From NCBI RefSeq assembly GCF_017377855.1, contig NZ_JAFREP010000002.1, positions 310,001-374,000 on the forward strand: 64,000 bases of DNA, read 5' to 3'. Shown here in pieces: positions 44,799-55,166 of this stretch. The notes below the pieces were generated by a model. That model saw only the letters and a program-made list of their open reading frames with translations, did not search any database and was not told the origin of the DNA. The position numbers and the translations under genes are program-made. Numbering within the stretch: position 1 is the first letter of the stretch; every line of letters begins with the position of its first letter. This DNA comes from Acanthopleuribacter pedis. Lineage in GTDB: Bacteria; Acidobacteriota; Holophagae; Acanthopleuribacterales; Acanthopleuribacteraceae.

Positions 44799-46976
44799 AT
44801 GTTGATTTTTTTCAAACGGCTCGCCGCCTATTTTCGTCGTCAAAGCTTCTGGTTCGGCTTGATTCTCGCCGCCATTATCCTCCAAACCGCCTTTCGGCTT
44901 GCCATGCCGCTTGCTTTTCAAGCGGTTTTTGATGTCGGCATCGCCCATCAAGATTTGGATTTTCTGTGGACCTTGTTTGGCGTGATGACTGTTTTTTGGT
45001 TGGTGCAAGCCCTTGCCTCCTTGGGTCAGGACGCCGCCGCCGCCCGTGCCGGATTAACCATCATCCAACAATTGCGCGAGCGCATGTACGATTTGGTCAT
45101 GAGTTTGTCGCCCGCGCGTCTGCAAAAATTGCGGGGCGGTGATCTTCCCGCGCGTTTCTCCACGGATTTGTTGCTCATCGAACAGGCCGTGGTTCAGACC
45201 ACCCACGTGGTGATGTTTTCCGTGCTCAATGTGCTGCTCAGCTTGGGTTTGTTGATTTATTTGGACTGGCGTTTGGCGTTGCTGACCGTGGTCGGTATGC
45301 TCGCCGGTTTACAATTGCCCAAACTTTTTTCCAAACAGGCGCATCAGGCCAATTACGACCGGAAAAATTCCGAAGGCCGCTTGCTCGACAACATTCAGGA
45401 GCAGGTTTTCGCGGGTGAAGTGATCCAAGCATTTAATCTCAACCCGATGATGCGGGCCCGGTTCACCGGTCAAGTCGATCAATTAGACCGAAAGGCGATG
45501 GCCGCCTACCGCGCCGACGCCCTGGTCGGCCGATCCGGTTCCCAAAGCGCGAGTTTTTTGCAGATCGCGATTCTGATCCTCGGTGGTTTTTTCGTCATCA
45601 AAGGTTCGTTAACCATTGGGACCATGGTTGCCTTCTCCGCGCTGTTGCAGAACCTCGTTGCCGGTATTTCTCACCTTTCAGGGGCTGTTCCCCAAATCGT
45701 CAAAGCCGGGAGCAGTATGAAACGGGTCGACGAGTTGTTTGCCTACAGCGATGATCGCCCGGCCGAAACCCGCTTCGAGGTTTTGCCGAAGCCCGATCAT
45801 GCCTTGTCTTTGAGCCAGGTGACTTTCGCCTATCCACAACAGCGACCGACCCTGTTGGATGTGTCTTTTGAGGCCGGGCGGGGGACACGGACCGCCTTGG
45901 TGGGCGCCAGCGGTTCCGGCAAAAGTACCTTGCTCAAATTGATCATGGGTTTTGAGGAACCCCTAGCCGGCGTGATGGCGCTGGACGGTCACGACGCCGC
46001 CGCTTACAGCAAAAGCGCCTGGCGCGAGCATTTGAGTCTGGTTCCCCAGGAACCTTATTTGTTCCATATGAGCGTGCGCGACAACATTCGGCTCGGTAAC
46101 CTTGCGGCCGACGATGACGCCGTGGCGGCCGCCGCCGCGGCGGCCGGTATCGACGACGCGATCCGCGCCTTGCCCGAGGGATACGCTACCTTGGTTGGCG
46201 ACGCCGGGGTGCGTCTATCGGGCGGTCAGAAACAGCGGTTGGCCGTGGCGCGGGCCGTCTTACGTCAGCCTTTTGTGCTTGTTTTAGATGAAGCCACCTC
46301 GGCCCTCGACCCCAAAACCGAACGCGAGGTGATGGCCGCGCTTGAACAAGCCGTGTCCGACGCCGTTCTTCTCACCGTGACCCACCGGTTGCAAACGGTG
46401 GTGGCCTACGAACAAATTCTCGTGATGGATGCCGGTCGCATTGTGGCGCGCGGAAATCACCAAAGCTTATTGGCGAGCAACGATCTTTACCGTGGCTTAT
46501 GGGACAAGCAACAAGGCTTTACCATCAGCGCCGACGGAACCAAGGCCGAAATTACCCAAAAACGCTTGGCACGGATCGACCTGTTCGCCGACGTTGAACC
46601 GGAGGCACTTTCAACCCTCTGTGGTCTGTTCACCTCGCGTCTGGTTCCCGAAAAAACGGCTATCTTTAAGAAAGGTGATGCCGCGGACCGGTTTTGCATC
46701 ATTGCCGACGGAATGGTTGAGGTGCTGCCTTATGCCGAAGGGGAAACCCGTTTCAAACGAATGCTCCTGGACACCGGTGATTTTTTTGGCGAGTTGGCGC
46801 TTCTGGACGACGTGCCGCGCAGCGCCACCGTCTTGACCCGCACGCCGACCCTGCTCCTTGAGTTGCGTCGCGACCATTTCCACACCATGATGGACGTTTC
46901 ACCCGCCCTACGGGAACGCATCAAACGCGCCGCGCGAGGTCGCCGAGACGAGGCATCAGGCCATGCTCCCGGATGA
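44799..46976 (+). CDS. ABC exporter half-transporter fused to a cyclic-nucleotide-binding domain
   Basis: A 725-residue fusion. Six transmembrane helices of the ABC exporter type occupy about 1-300. The ATPase (about 340-565) has Walker A GASGSGKSTLLK, Q-loop LVPQEPYLF, signature LSGGQKQR, Walker B VLVLDEATSALD and switch VTHRL. From about residue 590 there is a cNMP-binding domain (IDLFADVEPEALSTLCGLF, IFKKGDAADRFCIIADGMVEV, GDFFGELALLDDVPRSATV), with the FGELALL and PRSA phosphate-binding cassette intact. Cyclic AMP or GMP probably regulates export. No second half-transporter adjoins, so it should be a homodimer. Substrate unknown. Confidence 0.9.
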   Translation: MLIFFKRLAAYFRRQSFWFGLILAAIILQTAFRLAMPLAFQAVFDVGIAHQDLDFLWTLFGVMTVFWLVQALASLGQDAAAARAGLTIIQQLRERMYDLVMSLSPARLQKLRGGDLPARFSTDLLLIEQAVVQTTHVVMFSVLNVLLSLGLLIYLDWRLALLTVVGMLAGLQLPKLFSKQAHQANYDRKNSEGRLLDNIQEQVFAGEVIQAFNLNPMMRARFTGQVDQLDRKAMAAYRADALVGRSGSQSASFLQIAILILGGFFVIKGSLTIGTMVAFSALLQNLVAGISHLSGAVPQIVKAGSSMKRVDELFAYSDDRPAETRFEVLPKPDHALSLSQVTFAYPQQRPTLLDVSFEAGRGTRTALVGASGSGKSTLLKLIMGFEEPLAGVMALDGHDAAAYSKSAWREHLSLVPQEPYLFHMSVRDNIRLGNLAADDDAVAAAAAAAGIDDAIRALPEGYATLVGDAGVRLSGGQKQRLAVARAVLRQPFVLVLDEATSALDPKTEREVMAALEQAVSDAVLLTVTHRLQTVVAYEQILVMDAGRIVARGNHQSLLASNDLYRGLWDKQQGFTISADGTKAEITQKRLARIDLFADVEPEALSTLCGLFTSRLVPEKTAIFKKGDAADRFCIIADGMVEVLPYAEGETRFKRMLLDTGDFFGELALLDDVPRSATVLTRTPTLLLELRRDHFHTMMDVSPALRERIKRAARGRRDEASGHAPG

Positions 46977-47091
46977 TTGCCGTGGTGTGGGACCGCGACA
47001 ACAAAACCCAAAGGAATCATCTTAATGACCTGAGCTTTGTTTCGCCGTGCATAATAGGGAAGGGGTCACTTTCCGAAATTGGGCGTGTGTT

Positions 47092-47874
47092 ATGGACCAT
47101 ACCGAAGTGCTGGAGAACCGCTTGCAAGCCATCGCGAAGGTGTTGACGCGGCGGCCCGATGCTTTGTGTTTGTTAGGCTTAGGATCGGTCGGTCGGGAAC
47201 GCGCACGGCTGGACCGCTATTCCGATCTCGACTTTTTTGTGATTGTGGCGCCGGGCGCCAAAGCCGGTTATCTTTCCTCGCTCGATTGGCTGACCCAATT
47301 AGGGACCGTCGTTTTTTCCTTCGCCAACACCGACGACGGCTGCAAACTGCTGTATGAAGACGGTGTTTTTTGCGAATTCGCCGTTTTTGAACCGCACGAG
47401 TTGGCCGGCATTCCTTTTTGCCCCGGCCGCATCATCTGGCGACGGGTCGGTTTTGACGAAACCTTGGTCATCCCGAAAATGGATCGTTCGCCCCAGCACA
47501 AGCATGCGCCGCAATGGCTGCTGGGTGAGATTCTTTCCAACCTGCTGGTGGGTTTGTCACGGGAATGCCGCGGCGAGCGCCTGGCTGCTTTCAAAATGAT
47601 TCAAGTTTATGCCTTGGACCACCTCTTGACCCTGATCGAAATAAGCGGCCACGCGCCGGCCGCCTTGCGCGATCCCTTTAACAATGACCGTCGTTTCGAG
47701 CAGCGATTCCCCGACTGCCCCGCGCTTCTTGCCCAATTTGCCCCGGGTTACGTGGGGAATGTCGCCGCGGCGGAGGCGATGCTGGATTATTTGGCGCCCC
47801 GCTATGAAGTGAGTGCGGGCTGTGTCGCCCGCATCCGTGCCCTGTGTCGCGAAGCCCACGCAAAGATTGGATGA
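47092..47874 (+). CDS. Nucleotidyltransferase-fold protein
   Basis: A 260-residue cytoplasmic protein. The start MDHTEVLENRLQAIAK at 47092 is the most protein-like; a GTG 45 bases earlier is possible, and neither has a strong ribosome-binding site. The motif LLGLGSVGRERARLDRYSDLDFFVIV is the GS...D-x-D signature of the pol-beta/aminoglycoside nucleotidyltransferase fold, with Asp-Leu-Asp as metal ligands and a third acid probable in FCEFAVFE. The C-terminal half is helical. Relatives transfer AMP or another NMP to drugs or metabolites; the substrate cannot be deduced. It follows the ABC/cNMP gene by 115 bases. Confidence 0.75.
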   Translation: MDHTEVLENRLQAIAKVLTRRPDALCLLGLGSVGRERARLDRYSDLDFFVIVAPGAKAGYLSSLDWLTQLGTVVFSFANTDDGCKLLYEDGVFCEFAVFEPHELAGIPFCPGRIIWRRVGFDETLVIPKMDRSPQHKHAPQWLLGEILSNLLVGLSRECRGERLAAFKMIQVYALDHLLTLIEISGHAPAALRDPFNNDRRFEQRFPDCPALLAQFAPGYVGNVAAAEAMLDYLAPRYEVSAGCVARIRALCREAHAKIG

Positions 47875-48997
47875 CCCTTTGTGGATTCTTCCCGCCTTTT
47901 GGTGTCCGTAGTATCCCAAAAATTAACAAGCCACCTACTCACCAAGGAATCCACGTCGCCCAACTTGAGCCGGACCCTTGGGTGTTTCACGCTCTGATTC
48001 GGGAAGCGCGTAATACATGCAAACGCTTACTCGAGAGGCATGTTTTCAATCGTTACATGTCATCGTATTCTTAGGCTAAGTTTTGTTTTGCTTTTGGCAG
48101 AGGAGGGGTTTTACACGTCGATGTTTCTGATTTTTGGTGGTTCGTTGATCCGTGGACTTTCGCGTTCATTGCAAGCGTTTTTTGTGGCGGTATATCGATT
48201 TTGTGACCGATGGATCATTGGTGAAAAACCTATCTGGCTGAAAAGAAATGATTTCGAGGGAGGTGGTGTTTGTTTGGGCGTGGATGGGATGTTTCCCTAA
48301 ATAAAAACGCCATATCCTTCTGACGAGGCGGTTGGGTATCGCTTAATGAAACAGGCCCGTTCTTTTGGCACAGACAAATCCGAATTCTTCAACGATGTTA
48401 CGGTTGCCATTTTACTGTGAGCTTTTGAGTTGTTTCGGATTTTCTCAGTTAAGCCGTTCTTATCACGTCGCTTGAGAGATGGGGCGTTTAGGCGATACGA
48501 GACACGCATTTCGCGCCTGAAGGTGCGCTTATTTACCAGGAATATTTTAGAAGGTGTGTCATGTACAGGTATTTTGAAGCCTGATTGAGTGTCGCAAAAC
48601 ATAATGACTAAACGTGTCTCAAAGTTGAAGAGGGTGTTGTTATTTGAATAATAGTTGTTCGTGTTTGTGATGGGTCCGTGTGGTTTAGATTTGGTTGTTA
48701 AAACTGCTGTGGATTATTAGTGATTTACGCGGCGATTTGGATTTTCTGAGGTGTGTGTTGTTGTTATTGTTTGATAGTTTTTTAGAGTTTGGAATTGCAA
48801 GTGATATTTGTGTTTTATGAGAGTTTGGTTTTGGCCGATTTGTTGGCCAGGAATTAGCGGTGTTTTGCTTGCTTTGGGCCTGCGATCTTAACGCGAAAAA
48901 GGAGCGGGCGCCGGCATTTAAAAAAAATGGTTTGCGTTGTTAATTAAATCGCCTCGCGTTTCACTATTGTGTTAATATGCCCGCGTGAGGTGAAAAG
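47875..48997. other. 1.1-kb AT-rich region without a supported gene
   Basis: The base composition falls well below that of the flanking genes from about 48040 onward. Several short frames exist: 48121-48303 (plus, AGGAGGGG 12 bases upstream, one hydrophobic stretch) and 48297-48602 (minus, Lys/Ser-rich). Neither resembles a known protein. The last 400 bases are T- and G-rich on the plus strand with hardly any structure. It could hold foreign or decayed DNA, or long regulatory sequence for the gene at 48998. Confidence 0.5.
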
Positions 48998-49558
48998 ATG
49001 ATCTTCAAGCGGGAGCGCTGGGGCTACCAGGTTTTTAAAGTCGCTTATCAAGACACCGTTGACCAAGATTTTTTGACCCTGTGTTTGACCTTAATCGAGC
49101 ATCGTTACGGTCAGGTTTATGCGCGTTCCCGCACCCAGCGCTGGATTGTCGCCAAAACGGACCTCACCCGTTTTATCAGTGACCGTTTGCGCCCTTTTGT
49201 GGCACAGTCCTGGTCGATGCGCGCACCCAAGTGGCTCAAGGATCTTCATCCTGCTTGGCAGTTGGCGCAGAGCTGTTGGCGTCGGGTTGTTCGGTTGGTC
49301 CAAGATCCCGAGCAACAAATGGACTTATTGCCCGTGCAAGCCCATCACATCATTGGTGTTGAAGAAACCAAAGAACCCAATCCCGAGTCAGTCCAGCGCC
49401 GCCACATTCGTCGTTTGATGGTTCGCCGTGACGCGGATTGGTTCATGCTTGACCCACGCGCGGAACAACCTCGTCGCGTTCGGGTGGGAAGCGCGCGACG
49501 CGTTGGTTTTTGCGCCGAACCGCCGTCTCAGTTGCAGTTCGGCTGGAGTAGCGCCTAA
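48998..49558 (+). CDS. Hypothetical protein
   Basis: A 186-residue basic protein, well supported as coding by GAGGTGA six bases before the ATG and host-like codon use. It is rich in Trp, Arg and Gln (KWLKDLHPAWQLAQSCWRRVVRLV; RRHIRRLMVRRDADWFML). No signal peptide, membrane segment or known motif is visible. The region before it is AT-rich and the next gene is a Gre-like factor on the same strand. I do not recognise the family and assign no function. Confidence 0.65.
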   Translation: MIFKRERWGYQVFKVAYQDTVDQDFLTLCLTLIEHRYGQVYARSRTQRWIVAKTDLTRFISDRLRPFVAQSWSMRAPKWLKDLHPAWQLAQSCWRRVVRLVQDPEQQMDLLPVQAHHIIGVEETKEPNPESVQRRHIRRLMVRRDADWFMLDPRAEQPRRVRVGSARRVGFCAEPPSQLQFGWSSA

Positions 49559-49763
49559 ATAACTGAATTTAAAAGGGTTTATTGGTTACGCCTGTGGGTG
49601 GGGCGCAGCTACTTGCTCCGGTGGGTTGCTCTGTGGCATGATGGGCCGTTTTTCATAGGCCGAGATTGCCTTTTGTTTTTTTGGGTTCTTACCCGGCTTT
49701 CTTGTTTCGCAAAGGTTTGTGGCACAAGGATTCGGTGACTCGGCGCGTGGTAGGAGGCGTTTT

Positions 49764-50243
49764 TTGGATAAGGTATCGCTCTTAACGGCCATTGCCGATC
49801 ACTTCCAAAAAGAATTTGATCTGGTCATGAAAGCAGCCATGGCGACTTATGAGGCTGCGACGCACGAGGAGAATCGTGCTGAAAACAAATATGATACCCG
49901 CGGTTTAGAGGCATCCTATCTGGCTGAATCTCAGTCCAAGCGCGCCCAAGAACTCAAGCTGGCGGTCCAGCGCTACCGGGATATGAAGCCGATTGTTTTC
50001 GGTGAGGACGACCCAATTGCTCAGGGTGCCTTGATTACGCTTTCTTCTGAAGAAGGCGAACAGGACTATTTCTTAGGTCCGGTTGGCGGTGGAACCCAAA
50101 TTCATTGGAATGATCGGTTTTTTACGATCATTACCGGTGCTTCGCCGCTTGGAAGGCAGCTTGTTGGGAGCGAGGTGGGTGATGTGGTGATCCTTCACGG
50201 CGCATCTCGCGAGCGTGAACGGGAAATTATCGCGATTGCATAA
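49764..50243 (+). CDS. GreA/GreB-like transcription elongation factor
   Basis: A 159-residue protein. I chose TTG 49764 because AGGAGG lies six bases upstream and the product then begins MDKVSLLTAIADHFQ as related proteins do. The N-terminal coiled-coil has the AATHEENRAENKYDTRGLEASYLAESQSKRA pattern (about 30-60), with acidic residues at the tip as in Gre factors. The C-terminal GreA/B FKBP-like domain is seen in ALITLSSEEGEQDYFLGPVGGG and SPLGRQLVGSEVGDVVIL. Gre factors stimulate RNA cleavage in backtracked RNA polymerase. It is shorter than canonical GreB and belongs to the GreAB-like group; its precise role may differ. Confidence 0.82.
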   Translation: MDKVSLLTAIADHFQKEFDLVMKAAMATYEAATHEENRAENKYDTRGLEASYLAESQSKRAQELKLAVQRYRDMKPIVFGEDDPIAQGALITLSSEEGEQDYFLGPVGGGTQIHWNDRFFTIITGASPLGRQLVGSEVGDVVILHGASREREREIIAIA

Positions 50244-50539
50244 GGGTATTTCCCGCTTCCCTGTGGTACATTTCTGGGCGCATCTCATCTTTCGGCTCTT
50301 GCTTCTGGTCTTGTCCTGTCGGCAATCCTTCCGGCCGCGGGTTTCACAACCCAGGGTTTCGACATCCTGTCATTCCTGGACGTTTGCCCCGTTGGTCTAC
50401 CAGCCGTGTGTCTTGGTGTGACCCGTGTGGGCGGCAGGATTCTGTTCGGTTGGTTGTTGATCCGCTTGGATGGTTGCATACTTACTTTTTATTTTTTTGC
50501 TTCACCGAGTGGGATTTCGGCGAAACGGAAGGCGAACGA

Positions 50540-51724
50540 ATGTCATCCATAAGCGCGCGCTGGTTTTTGTGTTGTTTGTTCCTTTTAACTTTGGTTGGCT
50601 GTGGCGACCAGTCCGCGACCAAGACGGGCAAAAAGAAAATGATCGCCCCGGTTTCCGTGGCCGCGGTGCGTGTCGAACCCATTGAAATGCGCCGCGTTTT
50701 CAGCGGGAGCCTCGCTTCGCCGCGGCGCTTTGAACTTGCCGCCAAAACCGGGGGGCGGGTTTTAGAACTTTTGGCCGATTTGGGGACGGCCCTCGAAAAC
50801 GGGCAATTGGTTTTAACGCTCGAAAACGAAGCGCCGCGCCAAGCAGTTAACCTGAGCGCGGCTGAAATGGCGGTGGCCGAGGCCGAATACGCGCAAGCCA
50901 AACAGCGGTTACCGTTGCAGCAGCGGGAACTCGAGCGGCAAACCGCGCTTTATAAGCAAGGTGTAGCCACGGATGCGCAGGTTGACGACGCCCGCAACGC
51001 GGTCATTAACGGAGAAAGCGCCTTGGCGGTGGCGAAATCACGTGTCGAACGGGCCAAGGCGGCGCTCGCGGTGGAACAACTGACCTTAGACGAAACTGAG
51101 CTGCGCGCTGCTTGGCGCCAGGGGGTGCGCCGCGTCGTTGCCGAGCGGTTGGTTCAGGAAGGCGATTTGGTGCGTCCCAACCAGGTGTTGTTTCGTTTGG
51201 TGGAATTGAACCCGATCATCGCCGAGGTGTCCGTGCCTGAACGGGATTACGGGCGTATTCGTGTGGGTCAGTCGGTGGTACTTCACTGCGACGCCTTTCC
51301 CGGCGAAACGTTTTCTGGTCGGGTTGCACGCATCGCGCCCGTGTTCGATCCTTTGTCCCGTCAGGCAAGGGTAGAGTTGGATATCGAGAATCCCAACGAG
51401 TTGCTGAAGCCCGGTATGTTTGTGCGGGCTGAAATTGTGGTGGCACGGGCCGAGCGGGTCGTGACCGTACCGATTGAGGCGCTGGTGGATCGCTTCGGCG
51501 AAACCGGCGTCTTTTTGGTGAACGATGCGGGTGACCGTGTTGCTTGGCATCCCGTCCAGACCGGAATTCGATCCGAAACGCGCGTTGCGGTTTCCGGCGA
51601 AGGCTTGGCCGGCCGCGTCGTTACCTTGGGCCAGCAGTTGATTGGCGACGGCTCGGCGGTGGTGATTCCCAACGCCGGCGCCGCGGAAGCCGCGGAAGCC
51701 GCCGCCGAGGCGGGCACGCCATGA
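50540..51724 (+). CDS. RND efflux periplasmic adaptor (lipoprotein)
   Basis: A 394-residue membrane fusion protein. ATG 50540 has GGAAGG upstream and gives a lipoprotein signal [22 protein letters not shown] (lipobox LVGC). Order: beta-barrel strand, lipoyl half ([27 protein letters not shown]), a short alpha-hairpin (about 110-190, [34 protein letters not shown]), second lipoyl half, barrel ([22 protein letters not shown]) and a membrane-proximal domain ending Ala/Glu-rich. It links an RND pump to an outer-membrane channel. Its stop overlaps the pump ATG (ATGA). No TolC-like gene is present nearby, so the channel is encoded elsewhere. Confidence 0.93.
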   Translation: MSSISARWFLCCLFLLTLVGCGDQSATKTGKKKMIAPVSVAAVRVEPIEMRRVFSGSLASPRRFELAAKTGGRVLELLADLGTALENGQLVLTLENEAPRQAVNLSAAEMAVAEAEYAQAKQRLPLQQRELERQTALYKQGVATDAQVDDARNAVINGESALAVAKSRVERAKAALAVEQLTLDETELRAAWRQGVRRVVAERLVQEGDLVRPNQVLFRLVELNPIIAEVSVPERDYGRIRVGQSVVLHCDAFPGETFSGRVARIAPVFDPLSRQARVELDIENPNELLKPGMFVRAEIVVARAERVVTVPIEALVDRFGETGVFLVNDAGDRVAWHPVQTGIRSETRVAVSGEGLAGRVVTLGQQLIGDGSAVVIPNAGAAEAAEAAAEAGTP

Positions 51725-54700
51725 ATTTACCCGAACGAAGTGTCGCCCGACCCATTACCACTTTGATGCTCACGATGATTGTGGTGATCTTGGGCGGCGT
51801 GGCCCTGAGCCGGTTGCGAATTGATTTGTTGCCCACGGTCGAAATGCCGTCGCTCACCGTGCGCACGGTTTACGAGGGCGCCGGCCCCGAGGTGATGGAA
51901 CGGCTGGTGACCCAGATTTTGGAAGAGATTTTGGCAACCGTGCCCGGCGTGGAACGGATGACTTCTTTGTCAGCCGAAGGGACCAGCACCATTCGCATCA
52001 ATTTCGTGTGGGGGACCGACATTGATGTCGCGGCCCAGGATGTGCAGTCCAAAATCGACGACGAAATCAACGAACTGCCCGACAACATCGTGCGACCCCG
52101 CGTGAGTAAGTTCGACATCGCCTCGTTTCCGGTAGTCATTTTGGGGATATCCAGCGATCTTGACCCGGTGGAAATGACTGAGTTGATCGACGACCATGTA
52201 CGCTACCGCTTCGCGCGGGTGCCGGGGGTGGCGCAGGCCGATTTGTGGGGTGGCTTTAGCCGTGAGGTGCGGGTCGGCATTATGCCGGAGCGTTTGATTT
52301 CCTTGGGTTTGCCTTTGGATCAGGTGTTGCGCGCCATTCGTGACGCCAACCTCGATTTACCCGCGGGCTCTATCGACGAAGGCCGTTTTGAGTTAACCCT
52401 ACGTGCGCCGGCGGATTATGCGGACATGGACGAGATTCGCAACACGGTGGTGACGACGCGCAACGGGCGCACCATTACTTTGGCCGAGGTAGCCGAGGTG
52501 CAGGATACCTACGAGCGTCGTACCCGACTGGTGCGGGTCAACGGCAGCAAAGGTTTGCGGATGGGTATCCGCAAGCAGGCCGACGCCAACACCGTCGAGG
52601 TCTCTCGAGCGATCATGGCCGAGATCGAAGCGGTTAACCGCGATTTCCCCCAGGTGAAGGTGGTCCCGGTGATTAACCAGGGCAACTTCATCGAACGTTC
52701 CATTAAAAACGTGGCCAATTCCGTGTTGTACGGTGGTTCGCTGGCGATTTTGGTGTTGTTGTTTTTTTTGCGGAACCTGCGCAGCACCCTGGTCATCGCG
52801 GTCTCGATTCCCATTTCGATTGTGGCCACCTTCGCGGTGATTTATTTCGGCGGTTTTACCCTGAACCTGATGACCTTAGGTGGTTTGGCCTTGGGTGTCG
52901 GCATGATGGTCGACAGTTCGATTGTGGTGTTGGAGAACATTTACCGCCGCCGCGAAGAAAACCAAGAATCGCCTGCCGAGGCGGCGGTTCGGGGCGCCGC
53001 CGAGGTCGCCCCCGCGATTATTGCCAGCACGATCACGACCTTGGTGATTTTCCTGCCCTTGGTGTTTGTGCGCGGTGTCTCCGGCATTTTGTTTAAAGAA
53101 CTGGCTTATGTAATTGTTTTTTCGCTGGTTTGTTCGCTGTTGGTGTCGCTCAGCGTGGTGCCGCTCTTGGCCGCGAAGCTGCTCAAACCGGCGCCGTCTG
53201 ATGGGGGCGCGGCCGAGGGTAACCAAGCCGGCGTCCGGCGTTTGACCCTGGGCTACCGTGATTTATTGCGTTGGTCGCTGGGTCGGCCCTGGCTGATTGT
53301 TGCCGCGGCCTGCGTCGCCATGGCCGGCGCCTTGCTGCTGTTGCCGATGATTGGGACCGAGTTCCTTCCGCCCAGCGACGAGGGCGAGGTGCGCGTCACG
53401 GGTGAAATGGAAGTCGGCACCCGCCTGGGGCTGGTCGACGCCCAAACCCAGCTTATGGAGCAGTTTGTGTATCCGGCGGTACCGGAAAGCATCGCCACCG
53501 TGGCCAGTGTCGGCGCCAACGGCTTTCGCCCCGATTCGGCCTCGCGCGGTGAGATTCGTCTGTCTCTGAAGCCCGCCACCGAACGCACGCGCTCCAATAC
53601 CGAAATCGCCGGTGAATTGCGCAAGCTGTTGGATCAGCAGATTCCCGGCATGACCCTGCGAATCCGCGCCCCCCAGGGCCAATTTCTGTTGGAACGCATC
53701 CTCGGCGGTGACGAGGGTTTAACCATTGAGGTGCGCGGTTTTGAAATCCCCACGCTGGAACATTTGGTGGACCAGGTCGTCGCCGCCATTCAGGACGTGC
53801 GTGGCATTACCGACATTGAAACCACGTACAGCAAAGGCACGCCCCAGGCGTTTTTGCGCATCAATCGCGCCAAAATCGCGGATGTGGGTTTGTCGGTTCG
53901 CCAAGTGGCGCAACTGGTGGAAACCGCGGTGGCCGGCAGTCAAGCCGGCGATTTTCGCACCCAGGGCAACGCCTACCGCATCTTCGTGCAACTCAAAGAC
54001 GCCGAAAAACGCAGCTTGGAAGAAGTGCTCGACCTCACCATTACCGCGCCGAGTGGGGCGGTCATCGCGCTGCGCAACTTGGTCGACATCGAGCGCGGCC
54101 TGGGGCCGATCCTCATCGACCGCAAGGACCAGCAACGCTTGCTCACGGTTAAAGCCAACCTGGCCGGCCGCGATTTGGGTTCGGTCGCGCGCGAGGTTGA
54201 GGCGCGCCTGGACGAGATTCCCAAGCCCCTGGGTTACGAACTGGGTTTGGCCGGCAACTACGAGGAGCAGCAAAAAGCTTTCCGCGAGTTGGTGATCAGC
54301 CTGATTTTGGCTTTGGTGCTGGTCTACATGGTACTTGCTTGCCAATATGAATCGCTGGTTGATCCGCTGATTGTCATGTTCTCGGTGCCCTTGGCGGCCA
54401 TCGGCGTGTTGGTCGCGCTGTTCCTTACTTCAACGACACTGAATGTGCAGTCCTACATCGGCTGCATCATGCTGGGCGGCATTGTGGTCAACAACGCCAT
54501 TTTGCTGGTGGACCAGGCGGGTCGGTTGCGGCTCGACCAAGCCATGGCCACCAAAGACGCCTTGGCCGAGGCCGGCCGTCGTCGTTTGCGCCCGATCCTG
54601 ATGACGACCGCCACCACCATCTTGGGCCTGATGCCGCTTGCGCTCGGTATTGGCGAGGGCGCCGACGCCCAAGCGCCGTTGGCACGGGCCGTCGTCGGCG

Positions 54701-54810
54701 GTTTGATCGGTTCTACGCTGATCACCCTGGTGCTCATCCCGGCCTTGTACCGGCTGTTCCACCACGCTGACGCCTTGCAGGCGAAGGAACGGGTAACCGC
54801 CGCTTCTTGA
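51721..54810 (+). CDS. RND (HAE/AcrB-type) efflux pump
   Basis: A 1,029-residue inner-membrane pump; the ATG at 51721 overlaps the adaptor stop. The N-terminus [38 protein letters not shown] and the [18 protein letters not shown] porter segment are typical. Helix 4 has [24 protein letters not shown]: the first proton-relay Asp is present and the second position is Ser, as in many HAE-type pumps. The second half repeats the plan ([40 protein letters not shown]). It works as a trimer that drives drug or metabolite export with protons. It forms an operon with the adaptor. Confidence 0.95.
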   Translation: MNLPERSVARPITTLMLTMIVVILGGVALSRLRIDLLPTVEMPSLTVRTVYEGAGPEVMERLVTQILEEILATVPGVERMTSLSAEGTSTIRINFVWGTDIDVAAQDVQSKIDDEINELPDNIVRPRVSKFDIASFPVVILGISSDLDPVEMTELIDDHVRYRFARVPGVAQADLWGGFSREVRVGIMPERLISLGLPLDQVLRAIRDANLDLPAGSIDEGRFELTLRAPADYADMDEIRNTVVTTRNGRTITLAEVAEVQDTYERRTRLVRVNGSKGLRMGIRKQADANTVEVSRAIMAEIEAVNRDFPQVKVVPVINQGNFIERSIKNVANSVLYGGSLAILVLLFFLRNLRSTLVIAVSIPISIVATFAVIYFGGFTLNLMTLGGLALGVGMMVDSSIVVLENIYRRREENQESPAEAAVRGAAEVAPAIIASTITTLVIFLPLVFVRGVSGILFKELAYVIVFSLVCSLLVSLSVVPLLAAKLLKPAPSDGGAAEGNQAGVRRLTLGYRDLLRWSLGRPWLIVAAACVAMAGALLLLPMIGTEFLPPSDEGEVRVTGEMEVGTRLGLVDAQTQLMEQFVYPAVPESIATVASVGANGFRPDSASRGEIRLSLKPATERTRSNTEIAGELRKLLDQQIPGMTLRIRAPQGQFLLERILGGDEGLTIEVRGFEIPTLEHLVDQVVAAIQDVRGITDIETTYSKGTPQAFLRINRAKIADVGLSVRQVAQLVETAVAGSQAGDFRTQGNAYRIFVQLKDAEKRSLEEVLDLTITAPSGAVIALRNLVDIERGLGPILIDRKDQQRLLTVKANLAGRDLGSVAREVEARLDEIPKPLGYELGLAGNYEEQQKAFRELVISLILALVLVYMVLACQYESLVDPLIVMFSVPLAAIGVLVALFLTSTTLNVQSYIGCIMLGGIVVNNAILLVDQAGRLRLDQAMATKDALAEAGRRRLRPILMTTATTILGLMPLALGIGEGADAQAPLARAVVGGLIGSTLITLVLIPALYRLFHHADALQAKERVTAAS

Positions 54811-54940
54811 CATAGGCTGGTCTCGGTTCGACCGCGGTTGGAAATCGTTTTTTATGGGTCTTGGTTGTCAGAGCCGAACACTATTCTGTTGTTATCCCAA
54901 GCGCAGTTTCTATCCAGCTCTTGGTTTTCATTGTCGGCTA

Positions 54941-55153
54941 GCCCGCATTTCTTACCGGACATCTGCTTCGCAAGCCAAAAAACCTGCTATCACCGCGTTT
55001 GCTCTCACCGTTACATGGCAACGGTGAGAGCCGACCATCGACGTAGCGCAGCTACGCCGAAAGGTGGGAACTCTGTTCCCGGTTTCGGTCGCAAGCCTTG
55101 TGCTACCAGGTTTTATGGCACACTCACGACGAAAGCTGGTGAGCAATGCGGGC
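54941..55153. repeat. Family 2 element, diverged copy
   Basis: 213 bp from GCCCGCATTTCTTACCGG to GGTGAGCAATGCGGGC. The ends are weaker inverted repeats than in the other copies. The interior shares the GTAGCGCAGCTACGCCGAA and GGTTTCGGTCG blocks with the copies at 38691 and 20425. A second inverted pair (CTCACCGTTACATGG / CAACGGTGAGAG) lies inside. It separates the RND gene from the convergent DUF1501 gene; the sequence from 54811 to 54940 shows nothing else. Confidence 0.65.
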
Positions 55154-55166
55154 CAGATTCCCTGTC

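Noticed and set aside
48297..48602. 101-codon minus-strand frame and the 60-codon plus frame at 48121
   Set aside because: No similarity, weak or missing ribosome-binding sites and uneven composition; kept only as part of the gene-poor region.
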